A stretch of 64,000 nucleotides of DNA from positions 1 to 64,000 of the forward strand of contig JANNOI010000008.1 in NCBI GenBank assembly GCA_031398975.1, in the 5' to 3' direction. Shown here piece by piece: positions 16,001 to 24,380 of the stretch. The DNA is from JAKFWI01 sp031398975 (GTDB lineage: Bacteria > Pseudomonadota > Alphaproteobacteria > Caulobacterales > Aquidulcibacteraceae). How positions within the stretch are numbered: position 1 is the first letter of the stretch; each line of letters begins with the position of its first letter. The notes beneath the pieces were generated by a model. The model did not search any database. It saw only the letters and a list, made by a program, of their open reading frames with translations, and was not told where the DNA came from. The position numbers and the translations under genes are program-made.

Positions 16001-17161
16001 GTGACGACACCGCAAAAGCCGGCCGTGCGGCCGCAAGACGCCCGCTTTTCCTCGGGCCCCACCAAAAAAAGACCCGGCTGGACGCTCGACGCTCTGCAGG
16101 GCGCAAGTCTGGGACGCTCGCACCGCTCCAAGCCCGGCAAAGCCAAACTTAAAGCCGCCATCGACCAGACGCGCGCGGTGCTCCAGCTCCCGGACGATTA
16201 CAAAATCGCGGTTGTGCCCGCCTCCGACACCGGGGCGGTGGAGATGGCGATGTGGTCCATGCTGGGGCCGCGCCCGGTGGACGTGTTCGCCTGGGAGAGC
16301 TTCGGCGAGGAATGGGTGACCGACGCGGTCAAGCAATTGCACCTCGATGCGACGGTCCACACCGCGCCCTACGGACGCCTGCCTGACTTGAGTCTGGCGC
16401 GTGCGGACGCCGATATCATTTTCACCTGGAACGGCACCACGTCCGGAGTGCGCGTGCCGAACGCCGATTGGATCGCGCCGGACAGGGAGGGCGTCACGAT
16501 CTGCGACGCCACCAGCGCGGTGTTCGCCCAGGAGGTGGATTTCGCGAAGTGCGACGTGACGACCTTCTCCTGGCAGAAGGTGCTGGGCGGGGAGGCGGCC
16601 CACGGCATGCTGGTGCTGAGCCCGCGCGCAGTGGCGCGGCTGGAGAGCTATTCCCCCCCGCGCCCGCTGCCGAAAATCTTCCGCATGGTGAAGAAAGGCA
16701 AGCTCGACGCCGAATTGTTCGAGGGCGCGACGATCAACACGCCGTCCCTTCTGTGCGTGGAGGATTATCTCGATGCGCTGTCCTGGGCCGAAAGCGCGGG
16801 CGGGCTCAAGGGCCTGATCGCGCGCGCGGACGCAAACCTCGCCGTGCTCGAGGCGTGGGTGGAAAGAACGCCGTGGGCGGACTTTCTGGCCGAGACGAAA
16901 GAGACCCGGTCGAACACCTCTGTGTGCCTCAAGGTCGTAGATCCGCGGGTGACGGGACTGTCCGAGGACGGACAAAGCGAGTTCGCCAAGAAGCTGGCGG
17001 GCCTGTTGGAGAAGGAAGGCGTGGCGCTGGACGCGGGCGGCTACCGCGCGGCCCCGCCGGGGCTGCGGCTATGGTGCGGCGCGACGGTGGAAGCCGCCGA
17101 TCTCGCCGCCCTGACGCCCTGGCTCGACTGGGCCTTCGACACCACGATCGGGAGCCTCTGA
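16001..17161 (+). CDS. serC: Phosphoserine aminotransferase
   Basis: SerC makes phosphoserine from 3-phosphohydroxypyruvate with glutamate. The 386-residue sequence is the alphaproteobacterial type (TIGR01365): RFSSGPTKKRPGWTLDAL, VVPASDTGAVEMAMWSMLG, FTWNGTTSGVRVPN, CDATSAVFAQ and the PLP lysine in TFSWQKVLGGE. GTG 16001 follows GGGAG within a structured leader. serA begins one base after its stop, so the first two serine steps are an operon. Confidence 0.95.
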   Translation: MTTPQKPAVRPQDARFSSGPTKKRPGWTLDALQGASLGRSHRSKPGKAKLKAAIDQTRAVLQLPDDYKIAVVPASDTGAVEMAMWSMLGPRPVDVFAWESFGEEWVTDAVKQLHLDATVHTAPYGRLPDLSLARADADIIFTWNGTTSGVRVPNADWIAPDREGVTICDATSAVFAQEVDFAKCDVTTFSWQKVLGGEAAHGMLVLSPRAVARLESYSPPRPLPKIFRMVKKGKLDAELFEGATINTPSLLCVEDYLDALSWAESAGGLKGLIARADANLAVLEAWVERTPWADFLAETKETRSNTSVCLKVVDPRVTGLSEDGQSEFAKKLAGLLEKEGVALDAGGYRAAPPGLRLWCGATVEAADLAALTPWLDWAFDTTIGSL

Positions 17162-17162
17162 C

Positions 17163-18737
17163 ATGCCCAAAGTTCTCATTTCTGACGAGCTTTCCCCCGC
17201 CGCGATCGAAATCTTCAAGGCGCGCGGCATCGAGGTGGATTTCAAGCCGGGCCTCAAGAAGGAGCAATTGCTCGACATCATCGCCGCCTATGACGGGCTC
17301 GCCGTGCGCTCCAACACGAAGGCGACCGCGGAGGTGATCGCGGCGGGCAAGAATCTGAAAGTGATCGGGCGCGCCGGCATCGGGGTGGACAATATCGACA
17401 TCCCCGCCGCCACCGCCAAGGGCGTGGTGGTGATGAACACCCCGTTCGGCAATTCCATCACCACCGCCGAGCACGCGATCGCGCTGATGTTCGCCGCCGC
17501 CCGCCAGATCGGCGCGGCCGACGCCTCGACCCAGGCTGGAAAGTGGGAGAAGAACCGCTTCATGGGCCTTGAGCTTACCGGAAAGACTTTGGGTCTGATC
17601 GGGTGCGGCAATATCGGCGCGCTGGTGGCCGAGCGTGGCGTCGGGCTGCGGATGAAGGTGATCGCCTATGATCCTTTCCTGGCGCCGGAGCGGGCGCTGG
17701 CGCTAGGCGTGGAGAAGCTCGAGATCGACGATCTACTCGCGCGCGCGGACGTGATCAGCCTGCATGTTCCGCTCACGGACAAGACGCGAAACATTCTGTC
17801 CGCGGACAATCTGGCCAAGACCAAGAAGGGCGTCATCATCGTCAACGCCGCGCGCGGCGGGCTGGTGGACGAAGCGGCGCTGCGCGCGCTGTTGGACGGG
17901 GGCCATGTCGCGGCGGCGGGGTTCGACGTGTTCGCCGTGGAGCCTGCGAAGGAGAACGTCCTGTTCGGCGCGCCCAATTTCGTGGCCACCCCGCACCTGG
18001 GCGCGGCCACCACCGAGGCGCAGGAGAATGTGGCGCTGCAGGTGGCCGACCAGATGAGCGATTACCTGCTGACCGGGGCGGTCATGAACGCGCTCAACAT
18101 GGCCTCCATCAGCGCCGAGGAGGCCCCCCGCCTCAAACCCTTCGCCGATCTCGCCGAGAAGATCGGCCTGTTTGCGGGCCAGATCCTGGAGCAGGATTTG
18201 GAGGCCGTGGAGATCGAGTTTGAAGGCGAGGTGGCGGCGCTCAACACCAAGCCGCTGACGGCGGCGGCCCTTTCAGGCGTGCTGCGCACGATGCTGCAGC
18301 ACGTGAACATGGTCTCGGCGCCCGCGGTGCTCAAGGAGCGCGGCACGCCGCTGACCGAAGCCAAACGCGACCGCTCCCCCACCTATGACAGCCTGATCCG
18401 CCTGAGGGTCAAAACCGGGGGCGGGTGGCGGACGCTCGCGGGGGCGGTGATCGCGGGCCAGCCGAAGATCGTGGAGGTCAAGGGCGTGGCGCTGGAGGCC
18501 GGGTTCCACCCGCGCGTGCTCTATGTCAACAATCTCGACAAGCCGGGCTTCATCGGCGCGCTGGGCACGATGCTGGGAGACGCCAACGTCAACATCGCCA
18601 CCTTCCATCTGGGCCGCGTCGCGGCGGGGGAGGAGGCGATTGCGCTGGTGGCGGTGGACGAGGACGTGCCCGAGGCGCTGCTCGCGCGCGTGCGCGCGCT
18701 GAGTCAGGTGCGCTACGCCAAGGTGCTGAAGTTCTGA
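17163..18737 (+). CDS. serA: D-3-phosphoglycerate dehydrogenase
   Basis: SerA oxidises 3-phosphoglycerate with NAD, the committed step to serine. The 524-residue product is the long form: substrate/NAD domain (GRAGIGVDNIDIPAAT, NTPFGNSITTAEHAIALM, LGLIGCGNIGALVAERG, NAARGGLVDEAAL, TPHLGAATTEAQENVA), an intervening ASB domain, then a C-terminal ACT domain (residues about 453-524, NNLDKPGFIGALGTMLGDANVNIATFHLGR) that usually binds serine for feedback. It is translated directly after serC. Confidence 0.97.
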   Translation: MPKVLISDELSPAAIEIFKARGIEVDFKPGLKKEQLLDIIAAYDGLAVRSNTKATAEVIAAGKNLKVIGRAGIGVDNIDIPAATAKGVVVMNTPFGNSITTAEHAIALMFAAARQIGAADASTQAGKWEKNRFMGLELTGKTLGLIGCGNIGALVAERGVGLRMKVIAYDPFLAPERALALGVEKLEIDDLLARADVISLHVPLTDKTRNILSADNLAKTKKGVIIVNAARGGLVDEAALRALLDGGHVAAAGFDVFAVEPAKENVLFGAPNFVATPHLGAATTEAQENVALQVADQMSDYLLTGAVMNALNMASISAEEAPRLKPFADLAEKIGLFAGQILEQDLEAVEIEFEGEVAALNTKPLTAAALSGVLRTMLQHVNMVSAPAVLKERGTPLTEAKRDRSPTYDSLIRLRVKTGGGWRTLAGAVIAGQPKIVEVKGVALEAGFHPRVLYVNNLDKPGFIGALGTMLGDANVNIATFHLGRVAAGEEAIALVAVDEDVPEALLARVRALSQVRYAKVLKF

Positions 18738-18830
18738 CAGGGCGAGACGGAACCGCACGCGCGGAGGCCACGTTGAACTGCCCGGTACGCTGGCGCGGGG
18801 CTGGCGTCCGCGGGCGGGGGCGTGGTCGCG

Positions 18831-19466
18831 ATGCGCTACGGGAGATGGAGCCGTGGATTCCGCCTCTCCGCGTTGTGCGTCTTGCTTATGGGCGGGTCGG
18901 TCTTGTCGGTCTCTCCGCTCGTCGCGCCTCGGCCAGCGGTGGCGCAGGTGGAGGAAATCCGCCTGGGCGTGACGCAGCACAATATTCGCCTTGTCGACGG
19001 CGCGATCGAAGCCAAGGAAGAGGGCCCTAACATTGAAGGCGAACTCGTGTTCGCGGCCCCCAAGAGTCTGGCCTGGCTGGGCGATCCGCGGCCCTATATG
19101 ATGGCCTCCTACAACCCCCATGGCGGCACGAGCTGGGCGGGCGGGGGGCTCTATTGGAGCGTCGCGCTGGCCCCGGAATGGCGCTTCGAGCCCGGGTTCG
19201 GCTACGTGCTCCACAATGGCGAACTCGATACGCCCTATCCCGCCGGGGACCCCAGAAACCGCGCCTTTGCGGACAAACACGTCCTTCTGGGTTCACGCGA
19301 TCTGTTCCGCACCACGCTGGCGCTCGAGCGCAGACTAGCGACCCGCTACGCCGCCCAGATCTATTACGAGCATTTAAGCCATGGCCAGATCCTGGGGCGC
19401 GGCCGCAACCAGGGCATGGACGAACTGGGCCTGCGCATCATCGTGCGGCTCGACGAGGCGCGCTGA
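18831..19466 (+). CDS. Acyloxyacyl hydrolase (PagL-like lipid A deacylase), first copy
   Basis: PagL-type outer-membrane beta-barrels remove the 3-O acyl chain of lipid A. The product has a signal peptide (GFRLSALCVLLMGGSVLSVS) and strands such as EIRLGVTQHNI, RPYMMASYNP and FEPGFGYVLHNGEL. The catalytic His/Ser lies in YYEHLSHGQILGRGRNQGMDELG, where the family shows H-x-S and a following Glu. ATG 18831 is preferred to GTG 18822 on ribosome-site spacing. A second copy with the same motifs lies 98 bases downstream. Confidence 0.8.
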   Translation: MRYGRWSRGFRLSALCVLLMGGSVLSVSPLVAPRPAVAQVEEIRLGVTQHNIRLVDGAIEAKEEGPNIEGELVFAAPKSLAWLGDPRPYMMASYNPHGGTSWAGGGLYWSVALAPEWRFEPGFGYVLHNGELDTPYPAGDPRNRAFADKHVLLGSRDLFRTTLALERRLATRYAAQIYYEHLSHGQILGRGRNQGMDELGLRIIVRLDEAR

Positions 19467-19564
19467 GATCTATTTTTTGTCTCAAAGCCATTTTTTCAAA
19501 GTCTTCCGTCACGCTTGCCGCGGGAACCCGCTACAAGGGCTTACGGGCTGGGGAGGACGCGAGG

Positions 19565-20146
19565 ATGGACGTAACAGGGGTGTTAAGACCAAGCGCGGCG
19601 GCGGCTGCGCTCGCCTTATGCGCAGAAGCGGGGGCGGCGGAGCTGCGCGTGGGCGTGATGGCCCACAATGTCGCGATTGTGGACGCCAAGAACGCCGACA
19701 AGGAGGGCGGACCCAATCTCGAGGCGGAATTCGTGTTCGCCTCTCCCGACGTTTTGGAGTGGGCGTTCTCGCCGCGGCCTTATGTGATGGGCTCGCTCAA
19801 TCTGGCGGGCGATACGAGCTTTGCGGGCGTGGGGCTCAACTGGCGCTGGGCGTTCGCGCGAGGCTGGGCGCTCGAGCCGGGCCTTGGCTATGTGCTGCAT
19901 GACGGGGAGATATCCAACCCCTATCCCGACGGCTCGCCGGAGGCGCTGGCCTTCGCCGACGATCACGTGCTGCTGGGCTCGCGCGATCTCTTCCGCACCT
20001 CGCTGGCGCTGAGCCGCGATTTCGGCGCACACTGGGCGGGCCAGCTCTTTTTCGAGCATCTGAGCCATGGCCAGATCCTGGGCCAGGGCCGCAACCAAGG
20101 CCTGGACGAGGTGGGCGTGCGCGCGGCCTACCGGTTCGGGCGCTGA
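19565..20146 (+). CDS. Acyloxyacyl hydrolase (PagL-like lipid A deacylase), second copy
   Basis: This is a paralogue of the preceding gene, 193 residues long, sharing ELRVGVMAHN, GGPNLEAEFVFA, SFAGVGLNWRWA, LEPGLGYVLHDGE, HVLLGSRDLFRTSLAL and the catalytic block FFEHLSHGQILGQGRNQGLDE. The signal peptide (VLRPSAAAAALALCAEAGA) is different from copy one. ATG 19565 follows GGGGAGG. Both copies are intact, which suggests selection to keep two lipid A deacylases or functional divergence. The spacer has no obvious terminator. Confidence 0.82.
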   Translation: MDVTGVLRPSAAAAALALCAEAGAAELRVGVMAHNVAIVDAKNADKEGGPNLEAEFVFASPDVLEWAFSPRPYVMGSLNLAGDTSFAGVGLNWRWAFARGWALEPGLGYVLHDGEISNPYPDGSPEALAFADDHVLLGSRDLFRTSLALSRDFGAHWAGQLFFEHLSHGQILGQGRNQGLDEVGVRAAYRFGR

Positions 20147-20169
20147 ACGCTTCGCGGGAACGGATTAGC

Positions 20170-21459
20170 ATGGCCGCTGTCGTCGTCGTGGGCGCCCAAT
20201 GGGGCGATGAGGGCAAGGGCAAGATCGTCGATTGGCTCTCGCACCGGGCCGACGTGGTGGTGCGCTTCCAGGGCGGCCACAATGCCGGCCACACGCTCGT
20301 CGTAGGCGGTGAGACCTACAAGCTCGCGCTGCTGCCCTCCGGGCTCGTGCAAGGCAAGCTGTCGGTGATCGGGCCGGGCGTGGTGGTCGATCCCTGGCAC
20401 CTGATGGAGGAGATCGCCCGGCTCCGCGCGCAAGGGGTGGAGGTCGGCCCCCACCGCCTGGTGCTGGCGGACAATGCGAGCCTGATCCTGCCCCTGCACC
20501 GCGACCTCGACACCGCGCGCGAGGCGGCCGCCGGCGATTCCAAGATCGGCACGACCGGGCGCGGCATCGGTCCGGCCTACGAGGACAAGGTCGGGCGCCG
20601 GGCGATCCGGGTGGCGGACCTGGCCGACGGCGAGACGCTCGACTGGAAGATCGGCCGGCTGCTCGCGCACCACAATTCGCTGCGGCGGGGCCTTGATCTG
20701 CCGGAGGTGGACGCGGGCGCGCTGAAGGCTGCGCTGATCGCGGTGGCGCCCGACGTGCTGGCCTATTCCCAGCCGGCCTGGCGGGTGCTGGAGGCGGCGC
20801 GCCGGGCGGGCAAGCGGCTGCTGTTCGAGGGCGCGCAAGGGGCGCTGCTGGACGTGGACCACGGCACCTATCCGTTCGTCACCTCCTCCAACACCGTGGC
20901 GGGGCAAGCCTCGGCGGGCGGGGGCGTGGGGCCGCGGGCGCTTTCCTACGTCCTCGCTCTGGTCAAGGCCTACACGACCCGCGTCGGGGAGGGCCCGTTC
21001 CCGACCGAGCTTAAAGACGCGGTGGGCGCGCGGCTGGGGGAGGTGGGCAAGGAGGTGGGCGTCAATACAGGGCGCGCGCGCCGGTGCGGCTGGTTCGACG
21101 CGGCTTTGGTGCGCCAGAATCTGGTGATTTCGGGCGTCGACGGCGTGGCGCTCACGAAGCTCGACGTGCTGGACGGGTTCGAGACGCTGCAAATCTGCAC
21201 CGGCTACCGGGTGGACGGGCAAATTCTCGATTACCTGCCGGCCAGCGTCGCGGGCCAGGCCAAGGCGGTCCCGATCTACGAGACGCTCGAGGGCTGGAGC
21301 GCGTCCACCCGCGGCGCGCGCTCCTGGCGGGACCTGCCGGGCGCGGCGGTCAAATATGTGCGCCGCATCGAGGAGCTGATCGGCGCGCCCGTCGCGCTCC
21401 TGTCCACGAGCCCCGAGCGGGACGATGTGATCGTCATGCGCGACCCGTTCCAGCCCTGA
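20170..21459 (+). CDS. purA: Adenylosuccinate synthetase
   Basis: PurA makes adenylosuccinate from IMP and aspartate with GTP, on the way to AMP. The 429-residue protein has the N-terminal VVVVGAQWGDEGKGKIVDWL P-loop-like motif, FQGGHNAGHTLVV, TTGRGIGPAYEDK, FEGAQGALLDVDHGTYPFVTS, GVNTGRARRCGWFD and the GTP motif TKLDVLDGF. ATG 20170 is the clear start. It stands between PagL-like and Yip1 genes, not in a purine operon. Confidence 0.97.
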   Translation: MAAVVVVGAQWGDEGKGKIVDWLSHRADVVVRFQGGHNAGHTLVVGGETYKLALLPSGLVQGKLSVIGPGVVVDPWHLMEEIARLRAQGVEVGPHRLVLADNASLILPLHRDLDTAREAAAGDSKIGTTGRGIGPAYEDKVGRRAIRVADLADGETLDWKIGRLLAHHNSLRRGLDLPEVDAGALKAALIAVAPDVLAYSQPAWRVLEAARRAGKRLLFEGAQGALLDVDHGTYPFVTSSNTVAGQASAGGGVGPRALSYVLALVKAYTTRVGEGPFPTELKDAVGARLGEVGKEVGVNTGRARRCGWFDAALVRQNLVISGVDGVALTKLDVLDGFETLQICTGYRVDGQILDYLPASVAGQAKAVPIYETLEGWSASTRGARSWRDLPGAAVKYVRRIEELIGAPVALLSTSPERDDVIVMRDPFQP

Positions 21460-21535
21460 GCCCGGCGGCGGGCCATAGATTGGGGGCGGAAATCGGCGTA
21501 GAGAGCGCTACGCGTTCGCGCAGGGGAGGGTCGCG

Positions 21536-22150
21536 ATGACCATGATGGGCCCGAATACGGCCATCCGGCCGGGAGCGATTGCGGCGCGCGCCTGGGCGCT
21601 GATCGTTGATCCGGGCGCGGCGTGGCGGACGATCGCGGAAGAGCCGCCCAACCTGCGGGACCTGTTCCTGGGCTACGTAGCGCCGCTCGCGGCCATACCG
21701 GCGCTGTGCGGGCTGATCGGCGGGCTCGCCTTCGGCGGCGCGAATGTGAACGGGGTCCTGATCCGGCCCGCGCCGGGCCAGGCTTTGGTGAACGCGGCGC
21801 TGCTGTTCGCCTCGACGCTGGCGGCGATCTATCTCGTCGGGCTGATCATCGATCTGCTGGCGGAGACGTTTTCCGCCCGCCGCAACCGCGACCAGGCGAT
21901 GAAGCTCTCGGCCTATTCCGCCACGCCCCTGCTGCTGGCGGGCGTGTTCGGCCTCTACCCCCCGATCGGGCTCTTGTCCGTCCTGGGGCTTTACGCCGCC
22001 TTCGTGCTTTACCGGGGGCTGCCCATCCTGATGGGGGCGGCGCCGGAGAAAGCGCTCGGTTACGCCGCCGCCACCGTGGTGAGCGGGGTCGTGCTCGTGG
22101 TGGTGCTGGCTGCGCTATCCAGCTGCGTGAGCGGGGTAGGGCGAGTTTAG
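21536..22150 (+). CDS. Yip1-domain membrane protein
   Basis: The 204-residue protein has the bacterial Yip1 pattern: a short N-terminus (ARAWALIVDPGAAWRTIAEE), then about five hydrophobic segments including YVAPLAAIPALCGLIGGLAF, LFASTLAAIYLVGLIIDLLA, LLLAGVFGLYPPIGLLSVLG and a final AAATVVSGVVLVVVLAAL. These proteins are inner-membrane and functionally uncharacterised. The stop codon TAG (22148-22150) is the edge of repeat copy 3. Confidence 0.75.
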   Translation: MTMMGPNTAIRPGAIAARAWALIVDPGAAWRTIAEEPPNLRDLFLGYVAPLAAIPALCGLIGGLAFGGANVNGVLIRPAPGQALVNAALLFASTLAAIYLVGLIIDLLAETFSARRNRDQAMKLSAYSATPLLLAGVFGLYPPIGLLSVLGLYAAFVLYRGLPILMGAAPEKALGYAAATVVSGVVLVVVLAALSSCVSGVGRV

Positions 22151-22260
22151 ACCGTTTCCCGAAAAGTGTTACGCGGTTTTCGGACGAGAAATGGTCTAAC
22201 TTAAAGTCTAGAGCGGTTTTTCTCGATTGGATTGATTCAATCCAATCGAGAACCGCTCTA
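22148..22260. repeat. Two-hairpin intergenic repeat, copy 3 (inverted orientation)
   Basis: Here hairpin B comes first (22148-22198, with core CCGAAAAGTGTTACGCGGTT) and hairpin A second (22209-22260), so the copy is inverted relative to copies 1, 2 and 5. It lies exactly between the convergent Yip1 and rpoH genes. Its left TAG is the Yip1 stop and its right CTA is the rpoH stop. One base change (AAATGG for AAACGG) weakens hairpin B slightly. Confidence 0.95.
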
Positions 22261-23154
22261 GGCGGCGGGTTCGAGGATGCCGCGTTCGGCGGCGGCGCGC
22301 TTGATCGCCTTTTGCAGCTTCTCGAACGCGCGCACCTCGATCTGGCGCACCCGCTCGCGGCTGACGCCATATTCCCGGGAAAGCTCCTCTAGCGTGGCGG
22401 GATCGTCCTTCAGGCGCCGTTCGGTGATGATGTGGCGCTCGCGCTCGGTCAGATCGCCCATGGCGGCGGTGAGCAGGGTCATCCGGGCGCCGAATTCCTC
22501 GTTCGCGGCGAGCGTGGTCTCCTGGCTCTCCTGGGTGTCGTCGGCCAGCCAATCCTGCCATTCGGCTTCGCTGTCGGACGCCACGGGCGAATTGAGGCTC
22601 GCATCCCCGCCCGAGAGGCGGCGGTTCATGGAGATCACCTCCTCATCGGTCACGGCGAGCTTGTGGGCGATCGTCTTGACGTTTTCGGGCTTCAGATCGC
22701 CTTCCTCGAGCGCCGCGATCTCCCCCTTGAGGCGGCGGAGATTGAAAAACAGCTTCTTCTGGGCCGCGGTCGTGCCCATTTTCACGAGGCTCCAGGAGCG
22801 CAGGATGTATTCCTGGATCGCGGCGCGGATCCACCACATGGCGTAGGTGGCCAGGCGGAAGCCCTTCTCCGGCTCGAACTTCTTCACCGCCTGCATCAAG
22901 CCCACATTGCCTTCCGAGATCACTTCCCCGATAGGCAGGCCGTAGCCGCGATAGCCCATGGCGATCTTGGCCACCAGGCGCAGGTGGGAGGTCACGAGCG
23001 TGTGCGCGGCTTCGACGTCCCCCTCATCGCGCCAGCGGGTGGCCAGCGTGAATTCCTGCTCCTTTTCGAGCATCGGAAACTTGCGTATCTCCTGGAGATA
23101 GCGCTGGAGGCCTCCCTCGGGAGACAAGGCGATCGTGAGGGCTGCTGAAGCCAT
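22258..23154 (-). CDS. rpoH: RNA polymerase sigma-32 factor
   Basis: RpoH directs heat-shock transcription. The 298-residue protein shows region 2 (AHTLVTSHLRLVAKIAMGYRG, EGNVGLMQAVKKFEPEKGFR, ATYAMWWIRAAIQEYILRSW), the RpoH-specific box (SLVKMGTTAAQKKLFFNLRR) and region 4 helix-turn-helix (LEELSREYGVSRERVRQIEV). ATG 23154 has a GGAGGGG site. The stop codon lies in repeat copy 3. No 5' RNA thermometer was worked out. Confidence 0.95.
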   Translation of the reverse strand: MASAALTIALSPEGGLQRYLQEIRKFPMLEKEQEFTLATRWRDEGDVEAAHTLVTSHLRLVAKIAMGYRGYGLPIGEVISEGNVGLMQAVKKFEPEKGFRLATYAMWWIRAAIQEYILRSWSLVKMGTTAAQKKLFFNLRRLKGEIAALEEGDLKPENVKTIAHKLAVTDEEVISMNRRLSGGDASLNSPVASDSEAEWQDWLADDTQESQETTLAANEEFGARMTLLTAAMGDLTERERHIITERRLKDDPATLEELSREYGVSRERVRQIEVRAFEKLQKAIKRAAAERGILEPAA

Positions 23155-23254
23155 GTGCCCCTCCATGCCGCGGGCGACGCGCATCCGCTTAGTAAAGCAC
23201 GTTAGATAGTCTTTTTAGCAGGCGAAAAAAGGGTGGCGGATTTAGGGCTGTGGA

Positions 23255-23283
23255 TGGGCCCCATACTGGGCCCCGTACTGGGC
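23255..23283. repeat. 12-bp tandem repeat upstream of rpoH
   Basis: TGGGCCCCATAC (23255-23266) is followed by TGGGCCCCGTAC (23267-23278) and the start of a third unit (TGGGC). It sits in the 181-base divergent region between rpoH and the gene at 23336, beside an A/T-rich block (CGAAAAAAGGG, 23223-23233). It could hold paired regulator sites; no match to a known operator is recognised. Confidence 0.6.
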
Positions 23284-23335
23284 AGGTAAACGCCCCCGCC
23301 GTAAAAGCGCCGGCTTGCCGGGCTTCTTTGCGGCG

Positions 23336-24091
23336 ATGAACGATCATGCTGCAGGAGGGCGCGAGGTCTACGCCTTATGCGCGCTCGCCGCTTTGCTGGC
23401 CGTGAGCCCTGGGGGGCGCGGCTCCGCCGCCGAAAGTCCCTCCCCGCTGGCGCCCGGTCTGCTGGGCCCTTCCCCGGCGGAGGAGCGGGCGGGCGCGGAG
23501 CGCTACGCGACCCCCGACGGGGGCGTGCGGTTCCTCTTGCAACGCTCGGGGCCGGTCGTGCTGGTGCGGTTCGAGGGGCGCCGCGAGGTGCTGGCGCTCA
23601 CCCCCACCCCGGGCCCGCGCGGCGACGAATTCCTCAAGACCGACACCGGCCGGGTGGTGCTGCGGATGACGGCGCTCGGCGGGGTGACCTTTTTCGCCGA
23701 GGGCGACACGCGCGGCGCGCCGGCGGCGGCGCTGGGGGGAACCGCCCCGCTCGCGCGCCCTCCCGCCCCCGCGGACGGGCTGGCGGCGGAGCTTGCGGCC
23801 ATCGCCCGGCGCACCACCGAGACGGTGGGGCGCAACGTCGTGTTCGAGGCGCCCCCCGCGGAGGGGCCCGCCTCCGGCGTGGTGCTGGACGCCGCCCGGC
23901 GCGCGGGCGAGGGCTTGAGCCGGGCGCGTCACGTCCAGGTGCGCCGGGTGGTGATCGTCTATGGGCCCCGCCCCAAGGCGCAGCTGGAGGCGGGCGCGCT
24001 GCGGGTGGTCGTGGCGCCGCCGCTGGGCTATGCCGGGCGGCCAAGCTCGGACGCCATCCGCGCGGCCGTCGCGGTCGGGCCGGAACGGTAG
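23336..24091 (+). CDS. Secreted protein of unknown function (DUF4908-like)
   Basis: The 251-residue product has a signal peptide (VYALCALAALLAVSPGGRGSAA) and a mature part with DGGVRFLLQRSGPVVLVRFE, EVLALTPTPGPRGDEFLK and VVLRMTALGGVTFFAEGD. A C-terminal domain follows (LSRARHVQVRRVVIVYGPRPKAQ). This pattern resembles alphaproteobacterial DUF4908 proteins, recalled rather than searched. ATG 23336 is one of few starts that leave the signal intact. The 289 bases from its stop to mreB contain no gene I can support and presumably hold the mre promoter. Confidence 0.6.
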   Translation: MNDHAAGGREVYALCALAALLAVSPGGRGSAAESPSPLAPGLLGPSPAEERAGAERYATPDGGVRFLLQRSGPVVLVRFEGRREVLALTPTPGPRGDEFLKTDTGRVVLRMTALGGVTFFAEGDTRGAPAAALGGTAPLARPPAPADGLAAELAAIARRTTETVGRNVVFEAPPAEGPASGVVLDAARRAGEGLSRARHVQVRRVVIVYGPRPKAQLEAGALRVVVAPPLGYAGRPSSDAIRAAVAVGPER

Positions 24092-24380
24092 CGCTCCCAT
24101 GCCCGGGCGGATTCGGCGCCGGCTCGCTTGCGCGCGTGCGGCCTTCGCGGCAAAGGTTGCCACCGGTGGAGCGCCGCTGGACAGGACCCGCCAGACAGGC
24201 GATGCCCGCGCGGGCCCGCGGCGGGGCTTGTCTTTTCAGTTTTTTCAGCGTCGTGACGTGTTCAACCGGCCCTGGCTCCACTGGCTCTTGGCTGGAAAGT
24301 TTGCGCAGACGTAACGTTCGCGCACGATGATGAGTGCGGCGAGTCGCGGCAGGGGCGGCGGCGAGAGATCGGCAGGGTTC

